A stretch of DNA of 64,000 nt, taken from Spinellus fusiger. Taxonomy: Eukaryota; Mucoromycota; Mucoromycetes; Mucorales; Phycomycetaceae. Below, in pieces: positions 24,055-36,231 of the stretch; the first letter of the stretch is position 1; each line of letters begins with the position of its first letter. A model generated the notes under the pieces. That model saw only the letters and a program-made list of their open reading frames with translations. It ran no database searches and had not been told where the DNA came from. Where the stretch lies: positions 372,001-436,000 of the forward strand of contig JALLLS010000024.1 in assembly GCA_025094145.1 (NCBI GenBank), written 5' to 3'. A program made the translations under genes and the position numbers.

Positions 24055-24778
24055 TACACTCCTGCCCCACCACAAGACGTTCATCCCATTGACTATTGTC
24101 TAAATCTTCTGCCGCGCACGGTTAAGTCTTTTGTTTAATGGCGAGATCTTTGGCTCAGTTTGTTAATAATGCTGCAAGCCATTGATTGAGCCACATCTAC
24201 TCGAGACTTTAAGGTAGAGCCATCAGCTGGTAGCTTGCTCATTGAGGTTGCTGATGGGTGTGTTGAGCAGGAATACCATCGCTGCCATAGAGTGCAAAGA
24301 CTCCTTCAGCAACAGACGCTGTATTCTCACTTTTCCTCCGATCTCTCCTCTACCACTCATTCTTAACCTGTTTAGCAAAGCCAGAAGCTGCTAGTGTAGT
24401 TGTTGTATTTATTTTCAGGATTGTCTGAGTTACTCTAAGTATCCCTCGTTGGATTTCAGATTACTATAGGATGATGGTTATCTTTTTAGTGTCCTGGTTT
24501 TCTTGCTGACTTTATGGCCTTTTTGGATGTCTATTCATAATTCTTATTTTACCATCATTACCCACTTTTCTTCATTTTTCCCTCATTTGATGATTTGTAT
24601 TTCTTTGTCTTTATGTTTCTCATTCATTTGCATTATTATTTTTTCACTTTTTCACTTTTGTATTTGAAGTGTTTATATGTTTATTCTTATTTTTCTCAAA
24701 AGTTCTCATAGGGTGGCTAACATGCCCAATGCGCGAATAGCAACCAACACCCAAAAAATAAAAATACTTTGAACTGTA
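24055..24778. other. Unassigned DNA at the inner end of the left arm
   Basis: GC content rises over 24060-24460. The sequence has short open frames, then a pyrimidine-rich tail (24540-24700). It looks like a relic of a retroelement or gene 3' end. I could not assign it. The same DNA is at 33538-34255 in inverse orientation. Confidence 0.4.
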
Positions 24779-24839
24779 CAAATATAAATTTTTTTCGCAC
24801 ACATATTGAGATTTTCTTTTTTCTATAACAGAAATAAAT

Positions 24840-25805
24840 ATGAGCATTAAGTTTATTCATAAAGATAGAAGGGGTAATGCTTATAATGAAAGTGGAAATG
24901 AGCCAGTTAAAATAGAGTTTGACAGTGATCAATTTCCTCTTGATGATAGCACCAGCCTTGATATGTACATGTACTTGAAGCCTTCCGAGAGAGGAGAGAA
25001 AGTGAAAGAGGTCCAACTCAAGGCTATTATTGGTAAAAGTCTCAACAAGTGTGACTATACAAGACATAACAGTGAAAGGAAAAGCAACTTCTTTGAGTTA
25101 ATCTATGAGAAAGACTATAAAGCTCCTCAAGCTGCCAAAGAGTTAAAGATTTCTAGGTGTACCACATACGACTGGTACAAGAGAATCAAGAAGTGATCAT
25201 AGAAAATCAAACCAAAAGAGATCCTGTTGATTAACCAACTTTATGAAAACATATATGAATGACCAAAGCACTTGTGTTTTTATTGACGAGTCTGCTTTCA
25301 ATATCAATCTGAGTCGTAGCATGGCTTGGTTTACAAAAGGGACTGAGGCTGTTGTTGTTCATCCTAAGACAGGAGCCAAAACTATAACTATAGTGGGAGC
25401 AATCTTTTCACAAAGCATCATCAATATTAAGGTAAATATGAACAGAGTCCCAAGAAATAAAAGTTACAGGTGGGTCAAAGACAAAAAAGACAGTAATAGA
25501 TGTTCTTGGTCATTACTTCTTTATTTCTGCTACTCTAGATGTGATTGACCGTCATGAATAATCCAAAGGACACCATCCTATCATCAACAATACTCCTCTA
25601 TACACTTCAGATCAGATCGAGAGACTAATCCTAAGCCGTGGATAGGGATGCGTTTATCTTTCACCGTACTCTCCAGAACTTCATTCGATAGAACAGTTCT
25701 GGTCTGTAGTCAAAAAGTAAGGCGAAAAGAGAAAGACTATGAAAAGAAACTCCAACTACTAGAGTAACAGATGCTTGTAACACTGTCTACTTGAAGGACC
25801 TTTGA
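24840..25805 (+). pseudogene. IS630/Tc1-like transposase pseudogene (same family as 39876-41195)
   Basis: Starts MSIKFIHKDRRGNAYNESGN, matching the opening of the intact copy (HEDGQGNIYNDEG). Next comes an HTH (APQAAKELKISRCTTYDWYK), then CVFIDESAFNINLSRSMAW with the first catalytic Asp. The C-terminal YLSPYSPELHSIEQFWSV keeps the catalytic Glu although NP is replaced. There are stops after RIKK (25193) and SRCD (25548) plus frameshifts. The block with the second Asp is lost. The copy begins about 60 bp inside the end of the left inverted-repeat arm. Confidence 0.8.
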
Positions 25806-26902
25806 AGATTCTTTTTTTTATTGAAATTCAGAACTAAGAACATGTTTGAATAAATAATATTTACAAAAGATTACATAGTTATGCAATAAGAGATCCAGAG
25901 GCTGTGTAATCTTTATTCTTTATGGGTGCAAAGTGAGTCCATTCAATTTGCTATCTGGATTTTTTATGTGTGCAAAGGGTTTTTATATTTGTGTAACCTA
26001 TTTCCCGAAATGGTGTACACTATTTTCTTTTAAAATACAATATCCTGTTAATCAAACAGTAACACTGGGATTTTCAATATAAAATATGGAAATATTAAAG
26101 GTTAATGGTTGAATAAAAAATAACTTAATTTCATATACTGGGTTTCAGTTACTTAATATAGATATATATAAAAAAGCAGACCAAATAGTAAGTGTAAATA
26201 TTTCACTTATACTTTATGAAATGCCAAGAGAACTAAATGTCTGTTCAAATGCCTCATAAAGCATTTAATTCATAACACCGTCCACAAGCAAAAATAATAG
26301 CACATAACAAGTAATAAGTAATACCTAACACATAGCACATAGAACATAGCACATAGCACACAACACATATGTATGTAGTCCTAACATGGCTTTTATCATT
26401 CAACCTATTGGTCAAAGCATATGTACCCACCAACTTCTTACAATTGAAAAGTATTAGTTAACACATTAATACCATAAATGGACTAGTAGATTGAGTAATC
26501 CTTGTATTGTCTATTGCTATTCTAACACACCTCTCTCGGTACCTTGGCACTCTCCTCACGATAGCATAAATATTGAATTTTAAAACCCTGTGTCATTACC
26601 TATTATAAATCGTTGGTTGACAATTCTTGATTTACAGAAAAATAATAAGATAGTAAGGTTGTACACATGTTGATCAAGTATCAATATCATCTATTAAACA
26701 TAAAAAGCCACTTGAAATGATAATACTATAGGAAAGGATGACTAGTGCTAAGAAAAAGATATCTACAGAAAGGGTATTTGTTTCGCTCTGGTGACTGGTA
26801 AAATACAGAGGCGGATGCAAGCAATATGAATAGAGTGCTTGGTAAGTAGCTTACTACTTTTATATGCTTGCCACAAGTTACAAAAAGTACATTTGGACGT
26901 CT
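25806..26902. other. AT-rich spacer between dead transposon and cyclin gene
   Basis: About 1.1 kb. It has short repeats of the type cacatagcacatag near 26325-26365. No gene seen. Probably transposon remnant plus the 3' region of the cyclin gene. Confidence 0.5.
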
Positions 26903-27615
26903 TCATTTGAGGCCCAACTTCAAACCAAGAGCCTCTTGATGTTTTTCGACAAAGGTATATATTTCTTTCATACCTACATAGAGATCAAACTACAAGGCTG
27001 GTCGTTAGTAAATACTATTCGATAAAGAATCATACAATTACCTGTAATACGCTCAAGAAGCTACGCTCCATGGCATTCAGCTCTTGTGGAATATATAGTG
27101 GTGATACAATGCGGTAGATGGACGGTGCATGAGTCACACAGTCTTCGGTATATTTTGATGCAACAATCACAGCCGCAAGAAAGAATTTGTAATGAGTGTC
27201 GTATTCTATTTTTCAAATAAATAGAAACAAAAAAGTGTCAATTGCTTATTATAGTGATTTGTTTACCTCCTCGCGCATGACTATTCAAGTTCTTTTTAAG
27301 ACGTCGAAGATAGATGAGAGCAATAACAAATACGGTTGGTGTAAGATGACATTGTCGATAGATATGGAATATGAATGCATTTAGATTAGGTAATAGCATA
27401 TGCTGGTAGGAAGATTGGAAGTTTGAACATTTTATGAGATGTTGGATGGTATAGGCTGTGTAGGATAGCAGTTTATCGGGACCACCTTGAATTTTGAGTG
27501 AGAGAGACAAGAGTGGATTTCGATCGAGAATATTTGAAAGTTGGCACACATTATGGAAAACAAGAGATTCAACCATTGACATTGTATGAAAAGAAAGAAA
27601 AAGATGTAGGGGCAC
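26903..27615 (-). CDS. Cyclin of the PHO80/PCL-like group
   Basis: Three exons (27615-27267, 27205-27042, 26989-26903) with GT-AG introns give 199 residues, all in frame. The first upstream ATG is at 27615; MSMVES at 27582 is an alternative start. The cyclin box is clear: LNAFIFHIYRQCHLTPTVFV, then IALIYLRRLKK. Exon 2 has THYKFFLAAVIVASKYTED and LNAMERSFLSVLQ, and exon 3 has FDLYVGMKEIYTFVEKHQ. These match the single-cyclin-box proteins of the Pho80/Pcl group that activate Pho85-type kinases. The intron before the last exon carries a good CTAAC branch site. The gene sits in the spacer between the two inverted-repeat arms, so it would be flipped by recombination between them. Confidence 0.85.
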
Positions 27616-30185
27616 ACTCGAAATTTATACTAATTATGACTTTAAATAGTCCTATTATAGACATATTTCCCTTTTTTTTTAAGACTCGATGTCCTTGTAT
27701 TATGCACCTGCTTAATTCATTTTTGCTCTACTTATACTACAACAATAAATGCCATTACTATTTTAGCTTGAAAGCAGCTTAGGTTTTATAAAACTCAACA
27801 GCATCACCTCTTTTGATTAATTTTCTTTCCAACTTCTTAGTTAACTCTGCAAATAGTTTATCTTACAAGATAATATTAGGTGAATTATTTTAGCTAGCTT
27901 ATCTTACACCAAAGAAAATTTGTATATCAAGAACATAGTTCATTGTTTTAAATGTTTATAAATCATTAATCTTATCAATTATAACATACCCGTTTTATTA
28001 TTAGCTGCGATAATCTCAATTATTAGTGCTCATTACATATTTAGACTGCGTAAAGATTATGTCAGTTAAGAGTGTATAATATAAGCATATTATTTCAAGA
28101 ATAATATTGTCACTGTCATTGGATAATAGTGACTGCGTTGTACACGTTACATTGCTGCTACTGACTATCTTCTAATATATAACTACTTGTACATTATCTC
28201 GATAAGTGTTTTTCTATTAGTATTACCTTTAATAGTCTAAACTTTTATGACTCCTGTAAATGTATTTTGTTGATTGTTATAGCTATCATTGTATTCTCTT
28301 TTCAGAAAATTCAACCTTAAATAGCTCAAACTGAATTTGCATTATTCTTCATTCACGTGTTTTTACTAGAAAATAATAAATGACCGTGGTTTATAGATGA
28401 ACTGTATCTTATCATTTATACCACAAAAAAGTCTTCGAAGATCTAGACCAATACAGTCTATAACAAGCCAATGTCTTATTGTTCTATTGGCATATTTTAG
28501 ACCCTTAGTCTCCTCCATCCTATACATGTTCTTTTACGTTTATTATTCTTTCAACTTTCCTTTATTAACACAATGTGTATATTATATTATATTATATAAT
28601 ATATAGGTAACCACACCTGTTCATTGTTATCAAACTCCTTACTCAAATTAGTCAATAGACAACTATTAGCATAAATAGCTTATACAACAGCCTATTGGAT
28701 AGAATAGTAGTATGTTTCCATGTTTTTTATACCAATTTTCTCGATAGTAAAGTTTTTTTTATTATATTTTGCCTATTCGTGCTATTGAATAGTAATAATA
28801 ATAAGAAATACTCATCACATTACATGCTGAGTAATAGGCTTTGAGTAAATAATCATAGGCTTTGTATAATATGATCAGCATCAAAATTATAAGGCGTTAG
28901 TTTAATTTTTTTGGGTATTGATCTTGCCTTTTCCTCGTTCCCATTATAATAAATTAATTGGTTGAGTCCCATTTGGTCTATAGAGTAAAATAGTTTGATG
29001 AGACTAGCACCTTTATTACCAAGTGACAAGATTTACCTGATCCCTTTAGATATTCCCCCAAAGAGTATCATCCCCCCCATTAAAAGATGTTCAATTTACT
29101 CTGTAGGTTTATGGTTTGAGTGTAACAATATAGAACATATTGCTTCTATCAATACAATAAATAAATAACTAAACTAATAAGTGTTCAAATAGTAATTTCT
29201 AATATTACTACGCTTTGATTTGAACTAAATTAGTGGCTAAAGTTACAGATAAGGCGTCTTTTATTATCCTCAACACTAAAAAGGGTATATTTTTATGATT
29301 TAAAAGAATATAAGGTTTATCTATATATGAAAAAAGTATGTCTAGCCTGGAGCTCCGTGATAAAGTTAAAACATAAAAGGCAGATATTGTAAAGGCTATC
29401 AATGAATATACCTGTTTTGCATGACATAAATAAGACAAGAACTTGTTTCGAAACAAATATAAAAACTCTTATGATCATACTGCCTAAAATTATTAGAATA
29501 AGAATTCTAACCTGCCAAACTCTTACCATGTCTTGGGATGTTCTTTCTCGGAGAGTAATTTATTTGTTTCTTACAAATACAAACACTTCAATTGGTGAGG
29601 TTTCAAAAAAACTAAACTTTTTTGTTTTATTTTAGCTCCCAAAACTGCTTTATGTACCTCATCCAATCTATATTCTTAACAAGCGACTTTATTTGTTGAT
29701 GTCTTTAATTCTCTTAACTAGTATGTTTGTGCTTTATTCACCAAGGGTTTCAGATTGTAACATTTATTTTAATCTTTTATCATGTAATCTGCTTCAAATT
29801 AATCTGGCTCCAGAGAGCTTTTTTTTGCACACACTTTATTAATAATATTCTTTATAAAAGGTCTCAAATGGCTATGATACTTGGTTTTTAATGTAAGCTT
29901 TAGTAACTTAACCTTTCATCATCTTATTCACTACCCGTCTCATTTTTATGCATCAATCTATTTGTATCTTATTGGTTAGATTGTTTATCTACTCTATTTA
30001 TCATCTTATTTCTCACTTCTATGATGATTAAATTTCTCATATTCCATCATTCGATGATATGACCCGATAATTCATTGGATAAATAAGGATAATAAAAAAT
30101 TAATAGTATATATACTGTTCTACATTATATAACTACTTATTTTGGACTAGTGCTTTTCAACAGAATAATGACTTATGGAATTATG
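27616..30185. other. 2.6-kb AT-rich region, no gene seen
   Basis: No open frame with recognisable content. An AT palindrome lies at about 28575-28605 (tatattatattatattatataatatata).. This is the upstream side of the cyclin gene, so its promoter is at the left end. Confidence 0.5.
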
Positions 30186-30199
30186 CTAAACACAACGTA

Positions 30200-30235
30200 T
30201 GTGGAGAGATGGCCGAGTTGGTCTAAGGCGTCGCA
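30200..30235 (+). other. 5' half of a tRNA (Leu/Ser type) inserted between a 14-bp direct repeat
   Basis: The insert (36 bp) contains gtggagagatggccgagttg followed by gtctaaggcgtcgca. This is the acceptor strand, D-arm (with box A, TGGCCGAGTTGG) and the start of the anticodon stem of a type II tRNA. It stops in the anticodon arm; box B and the 3' half are missing, so it is not a working tRNA. It is bracketed by CTAAACACAACGTA at 30186-30199 and again at 30236-30249, which looks like a target-site duplication. Confidence 0.85.
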
Positions 30236-30249
30236 CTAAACACAACGTA

Positions 30250-31309
30250 ACATATAATGTATTTTGTCTATATATATTCTTAATGGTAAACCCAAGCACA
30301 AGTGTATTTTACATTCAAATACTATAAGAACAAATACTTTAATTGATGTCTGTATTTATGTTATGAATTTTAATCTATCGTCAATACAAGTTGTTAAAGT
30401 GCACTGTAAACCCTGTCATCACATTAAGAGCCACCCATGATCCATTTAAAATGAGATAAATAAACATTTCTATTACTTCTATAGTCAATTGTAAAAACCC
30501 AGATGCTATTGATATGTTATCTGGGACATTTCTTCGAAATAAAGCTCCTTGTGAACATAGATTACTAGGAAATATTAGGAGTAGGAGAGTAGCCATAATA
30601 ATGAGTTTTCTCCTCACAAAAGATTTAAATTAGATCCAGTGAAGCCTTTTTATTGTTGTTGTTGTTAGAAATGATAAGTTATAAAATACACAATAGAATA
30701 ACATTAAGTAATCTACAAAACTATAAAAATCTCTTGACGTTACAAACAAACTCATTGCCAGCATGTGTCTAAAATTATAAATCCTACTGGAAGTAAAAAA
30801 GAGTAATACCGATGTCTTTTAATACCAATATTTTGTAATATATGTCTAGTAAACTTGTATTAGTTATTGTATTTCTCTCCATATACTATCCTTATATTTT
30901 ATATGGATTATAAATGAATAAAGTAATTTTATAATACACACCTAAAGATTCTTAGGATATATGAATTAAATCAAATATCAAATTATATAATTACCCTTAT
31001 TGGATAATATATTTTAAGATGTATTTACGTAGGCTAAATCGAATATTTCACATTCTATTTACCTATTCTAGCAATTAATATTGACTTTTCAATTAAATGT
31101 GTAGAATAAGTGATGATGTGACACTTATTTGCATGGATGGCTGTGGAAAATAGAAAATAGTTGGTGTTGCTGAAACTAGCTAGGATTAATGAAATGTTTC
31201 GTAAGGGAAATGTATATAGTAGCTAAGTGTACAGTTAATATATAAAATAAAGAAGTCAACACCATATCTTTGATTCCGTACAAAAGGGTGGTTTATACCC
31301 TTGGTAAAA
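30250..31309. other. AT-rich region downstream of the tRNA fragment
   Basis: About 1 kb, no gene. Contains a copy of the dispersed motif acacacctaaagattcttag at about 30938-30957. Confidence 0.45.
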
Positions 31310-33537
31310 AAAATTTTTTTTGTATAAGACACTTTTTTTATTGAGCGTCTTTACCCAGTCATACGTCGCACTGAGAGGTCTGACTGGGAAAGCATATTGG
31401 ACACAAGTCACTTGCAGAAAATTAAAATAACAGAAAAAGAAAGAAAACAGAACTAGCTAAACGAAAAGAGTATATAGGAGAAAAGGGCATAAAGTTAAAA
31501 AAATAAACACTAGACTATGACATGTCTTCGTTTTCGCGGGTAAGGGTGGTAAGAAGGGATCGGGCGCGTTCAGAGACGGTGGAGGTGAGGAAAGGAGAGT
31601 TGTGGAAGTGGCTGGCCCAGTAGCCATGCCAAATTGCCTGGAGAACTGCACCAAAGACTTGACTACTAGTCAGGGGTCCATTGGGAGGAAGAAAAAATGA
31701 GTGTAAATGCTGGATGATTGCTGCAGAAGGAGTGTGAATACTGAGCCAATATGGCAAAACGGACATCCAGACAGGCCAGACCCTTGGGCAAGTCATCAAG
31801 AAATGTTCGGGACTGTGGCGAGGGTGGGAGCATAGGCGGCATGAGGGTGAGAGGACAATGGTGGGCATGATGCGGTGAAGGAGCGAAGAGGAGGAGAGTT
31901 TGCCATGCAACAGGCGAAACCAGACATTCCTTGCCACATGTGACATAGGTGCCTTCCAAAAGGCTTTCCACTTGTTGGGTGGAAGCGAGGCAGCAGGAGA
32001 AGAATTTGGCATAGGTGGTGTATGGCATAGTGAGAGGAAGACTTGTGATGAGAAGGAGTGCATAAGTGGCGAGTTGAAGAAGGATGTTGTTAGGGGAGAA
32101 GAAGGCATATCCACAGTATCGGAATATGATGACTGTGGGTTCATATGAGGAGTGCATGAGTGGATGAAGAATGGAGGGTGGATGATATGGTGGTTATCCA
32201 CATCACGGAAGAAATGAGAGAGAAGGTAATGGCGCATTGGCCAATCTGTCCAAAGACGACGTTGTAGGGATTGTGTGGGGAGGTCATAATAATAAGCATC
32301 GGCAACTGTAAGGTTTTTGAGGCCTGGCCTAGCTGGAGTGGGGTCGGTGGTTGATGATATCCATATGGATGACAGGGGAAGGCAAAGACATGTAGCAGGA
32401 GACAAGTCACTGCACAATTGTGGAAGGGGAAGACGGTCAAAAGCCAAGAAAAGAAGATTAAATGAATGTGAATGGGGCAGACGTAAAGCAGAACGAAAAG
32501 CAGGAAAAAAGAAAAGAAAGACATAATCGGGGGCATAGAAAGAAGAAGAAAGAGACATATAATAAGAAAAATAGGCACGAAGCCAGAGGATTGGAAGGGA
32601 AGCATATTGGGTGACAGGACGAAGGAGAGGAAGGAGCCAACGAAACTGGAGTGAGGCCTGTTGAGTGGACGGATCCAGCACACCAAGACCACCACAGTGA
32701 CGAGGGAGACATAGGTTGACATAGCTGATGGGAGGAAACATCCTTCTCATTAGGAGCTTACTTATCATAGATTTTAGTTTGGCATAGAAGGAAACAGGAA
32801 ACCAGACAAGACGGAGGACATGCCAGAGCTTGGAGAGAACCAAAGTGTTAACTACAGTGGCTCTACCTCGAACTGACAGGAATCGTTGTGAATGAATGTG
32901 GAGTGCTTGCTGGATGGTGGCAAGGAGTTGGGTGGCGTAGGTGTTGCGTTGTAAAGGAGTGTGGATGAGGGGATAACTGAGGTAAATGAGTGGAGAAGGA
33001 GAAGAGCGGTCGATCCACGAGGGAATACCAGCTCTTGTAAGTGGCTCATGCCATTCAGGCAGAGGAGCACTGGAGAGGGAAAAGGCATGGGTTTTGTCAA
33101 GGTTAGCACGAGCGTTGGAGGCGAGGCTGTAGGTGTCGAGGTGGTGCGGAGGCGAGTGAGGTTGGAGGGTGTGCTGGGGCAGGCAAGGATGTCATCAGCA
33201 TAGGCAAGGACTTTGAGGCATAAAGGAGGGGAGGCATAAGGAATGGAATGACCTCTGAAGAGAGGGTCATCTTGGATGGCGAAAAGGAGCGGTTCGAGGA
33301 CGAATTTAAAAAGGACTGAAGATAATGGGTCTCCCTGCCTGAGACCTCTTGCTTGGGTGACAGGATCAGAAAGGTGCCCATTAATATTGATGCGGATTTT
33401 TGTGTTGAAGAAGAGGGAGGCGATGGAGGTGACAAGGGAAGGAGGGAAATGAAAACGGGTAAGGACAGACTGGAGGTAGGAAGGATGGACATGGTCATAG
33501 GCTTTTTCTTGGTCCAAAAGGACACCTTGGTGAAGAA
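31310..33537 (-). mobile_element. 5'-truncated non-LTR retrotransposon (LINE)
   Basis: GC content is clearly higher than the surroundings. Reading on the minus strand it ends with an AATAAA-like signal and A-rich tail (31310-31345). The 5' part, with the endonuclease and start of the polymerase, is absent; the element stops exactly where the right inverted-repeat arm begins. The truncation is typical of incomplete target-primed reverse transcription or of later rearrangement. Confidence 0.88.
31515..33537 (-). pseudogene. LINE reverse transcriptase fragment, one frameshift
   Basis: Reverse transcriptase motifs in order: LDQEKAYDHVHPSYL (motif A, catalytic Asp), ARGLRQGDPLSSVLFKFVLE (motif B) and LKVLAYADDILA (motif C, YADD). 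The C-terminal half in the next frame contains NVWFRLLHGKL and the zinc-finger-like CRLCSHPRHSPEHFLMTCP found at the end of I/Tad/L1-type polyproteins. It stops after TRENEDMS at 31515-31517. A single frameshift near 32845 separates the two parts. No endonuclease domain and no ORF1 are present. Confidence 0.9.
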
Positions 33538-34249
33538 TACAGTTCAAAATATTTTTATTTATGGGTGTTGGATGTTATTCGCGCATTGGGCATATTAGCC
33601 ACCCTATGAGAACTTTTGAAAAAAATAAGAATAAACATAGAAACACTTCAAATACATAAGTGAAAAAAATAATGCAAAGAGAGAGGAAAGAGAAAGAAAA
33701 GAGAATACAAAACCTCAGATGAGGGAAAAATGATGAAACATGAGAAATGATGGTGAAATGATAATTATGAATTGGCATCCAAAAGGCCATAAATTCAGCA
33801 AGGAAACCAGGACACCAAAAAGATAACCGTCATCCTGTGGTGATTCGAAATCCAACGAGGGATACTTAGAGTAACTCAGACAATCCTGAGAATATATGTA
33901 GCAACTACACTAGCAGCTTCTGGCTTTGCTAAACAGGTTAAGAATGAGTGGTAGAGGAGAGATCGGAGGAAAAGTGAGAATACAGCGTCTGTTGCTGAAG
34001 GAGTCTTTGCACTCTATGGCAGCGATGGTATTCCTGCTCAACACACCCATCAGCAACCTCAATGAGCAAGCTACCAGCTGATGGCTCTACCTTAAAGTCT
34101 CGAGTAGATGTGGCTCAATCAATGGCTTGCAGCATTATTAACAAACTGAGCCAAAGATCTCGCCATTAAACAAAAGACTTAACCGTGCGCGGCAGAAGAT
34201 TTAGACAATAGTCAATGGGATGAACGTCTTGTGGTGGGGCAGGAGTGTA

Positions 34250-35507
34250 TAATACAGTAGCTTTCAAAATAATAAGGAAGATTTTTCATGTCCCGGTATG
34301 CTTCTGTAATAGGAAATAATTATTTTTTGTCATAAAAACACACATTAAACACACAGTAAAGACTTAAAGATTGGATGAAGTATAAAAAAGGTCAACAGGA
34401 TAATAAATACAAGTTTATTGGGTGGAAACCCTTAATATTTGGTGTTTCCACCCTTGGCATCTATCACAGCCCTACATCTCTGCCTCATGCTGGCAATGAA
34501 GGTGTCTGTAGTGTCCTTGGGAATATTCTCCCATTCTTCTAACAAGAGCACCTCCAAATCTTGTAGAGTACTTGTTGAGGTCATCCTCTTTCTGATGGCT
34601 CTGTCCAGCTCCTCCCACAAATGCTCTATGGGGTTGAGGTCGGGGCTTTGTGAGGACCACCCCTCCATAGTGGCAATGGTCTCCTGTGCCTTCCACAACC
34701 TGGACTCTTTACTCTTGTGGCAGTTGTCATTATTCTATTGAAGAACAAAAAATACTACTGGATTCAGTGCCTTGAGTCAAGCCAGCTCAGGGCAGCAGTT
34801 ATCCTTTAAGATCCTGATGTATCTTCTACTGTCAATACTGCCCGTCACAGGCACCCACCTTCCAACACCTTCAGCAGAGAAAGAACCCCACACCATCACC
34901 CCACCACCACCAAAATTCATGGTGGGCTTGATATTCTTTGATATTAGCCCCTCTTTCTTGCACACCACTGTGTTGCGGTTATTGGTTCTCATCAACTGGT
35001 ATTTTGACTCATCGAACTAGATGACTGTCTTGCAGTCTTCTGTCCAGTGAAGGTGGGTCTTAGCCCAAGCAAGCCTCAACTTTTTGTATTTATTGGTAAG
35101 GGAAGGTTTATTAACCACTTTACAAGAAAACAGGCCAATCTTCCTCATCAATTTTCTAAAAGTATTTATGGACACCTTGGTGGTCATCTGCTTGCAAAGT
35201 TGATCCATTGTCTGGAATGAATCCCTTCCCACTTCGCGACTGACCTCTCTCTAGTCTCTCTAACTAAGAATGGGCTTACTCCCGGTGCTTCTTTTGACCT
35301 TGAAACAATCAGTTTCTTTGTATCTCTTTATGATACGGGGGATAGACTGCTTACTAACTCCAAACCTAGCAGAGATGGCAACATGAGTGGTCTCATTGGT
35401 AGTGGCCTATTGAGCAATGAGACAATGATTATGGTCGTCACTATTTCTTTTTCCTGTTTCCAAGAGGTCTTTTTGGTGTGTTCGGTGGTGTTAGATGAGG
35501 TAGACAT
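34250..35507 (-). pseudogene. Tc1-type transposase pseudogene inside right arm
   Basis: Counterpart of the pseudogene at 22818-24054. Longer readable pieces survive here: QMTTKVSINTFRKLMRKIGL (about 35190), NFGGGGVMVWGSFSAEGVGR (about 34900) and SQSPDLNPIEHLWEELDRAI (about 34640), ending GGNTKY with TAA at 34432-34434. Still broken by frameshifts and stops. Confidence 0.85.
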
Positions 35508-35591
35508 TAGAGTGGAAAAGCAATAAATGAAGAATGTTTAATAAACAAAATTTATTCAAGGGTAAAATTATGGTCTAAATTTAAAATATTC

Positions 35592-36231
35592 CTAATTTAT
35601 TTTTGGGTTATATACATTGACTAAAGTGTATGCAAGAATAGCATTGAATACATCACCGTTATTAACACTTAGTTTAATAGGACTACTATACTCATTAAAA
35701 AGAGGATCGACGATTTCTACTTCTATTCTTTTTTGGTTGATAGGAATTCCACGGCGAATGTATACTATAAAAAAGCATAACGTTATTTGTATCTATTATT
35801 TACACTCTTCAATATGCTTACTTGTTAATCTACTAAGAGCATTTCCATTATACATCAGATCAGCACTAAATATAGAAACATGAATAAACATTGACTATGA
35901 CTTTTTCAATACTTGCGTGGCATTCTTGGGAATTCTATTTTCAGGATCATTTATTTCCCTAGACAATCACGCACATGTTAATTCAATACAAAACAAGTGT
36001 ATGTTGAGAGTATACCAAATAAAAGTGTAATTCTGTCCAACGAGCAACGGCTCTCCATATTTGGGCTTCACACTGAATTGTTTATTAGTACAAACTAGTA
36101 AAAAGACACACAGATGACTACTATTAATAATAAATGACTTACAATTTGATGATATTATTAATATTATCCCAAGCAGAAACAAAGGAAAGAGAGGCCAAGG
36201 CAAAGATGAGAATCAAAACAGATTTCAACAT
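35592..36231 (-). CDS. Small secreted protein, right copy
   Basis: Inverted duplicate of the gene at 22094-22733, with the same 640-bp span, same five-exon pattern and same GC-AG third intron (rev. of acttgcgt at 35911-35918). Starts at ATG 36229-36231 with signal peptide MLKSVLILIFALASLSFVSA and stops at TAG 35592-35594. Both copies appear intact, so dosage could be doubled or one copy may be silent. Function unknown. Confidence 0.7.

Larger units (their letters stand above)
21329..24778. repeat. Left arm of a large inverted repeat (~3.45 kb)
   Basis: This segment reappears in reverse complement at 33538-36995. Coordinates of paired features add to about 58,325 through most of the arm. For example, the secreted-protein gene is 640 bp in both arms. 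Small substitutions and indels accumulate in the Tc1 part (about 21 bp net). Outer end: actgcttaaagg, immediately beside the Tc1 element ending at 21324. Inner end: tttgaactgta at 24768-24778. The arm carries, in order, an AT-rich 5' region, a small secreted-protein gene, a dead Tc1 transposase and about 700 bp of unassigned DNA. Confidence 0.95.

Noticed and set aside
24055..24470. A gene in the higher-GC block near the inner end of the left arm
   Set aside because: Both arm copies have stops in every frame and no recognisable domain; left as unassigned relic.
30200..30272. Functional tRNA-Leu or tRNA-Ser gene
   Set aside because: Only the acceptor strand, D-arm and part of the anticodon stem are present; no box B, no 3' half, and a direct repeat replaces the rest.
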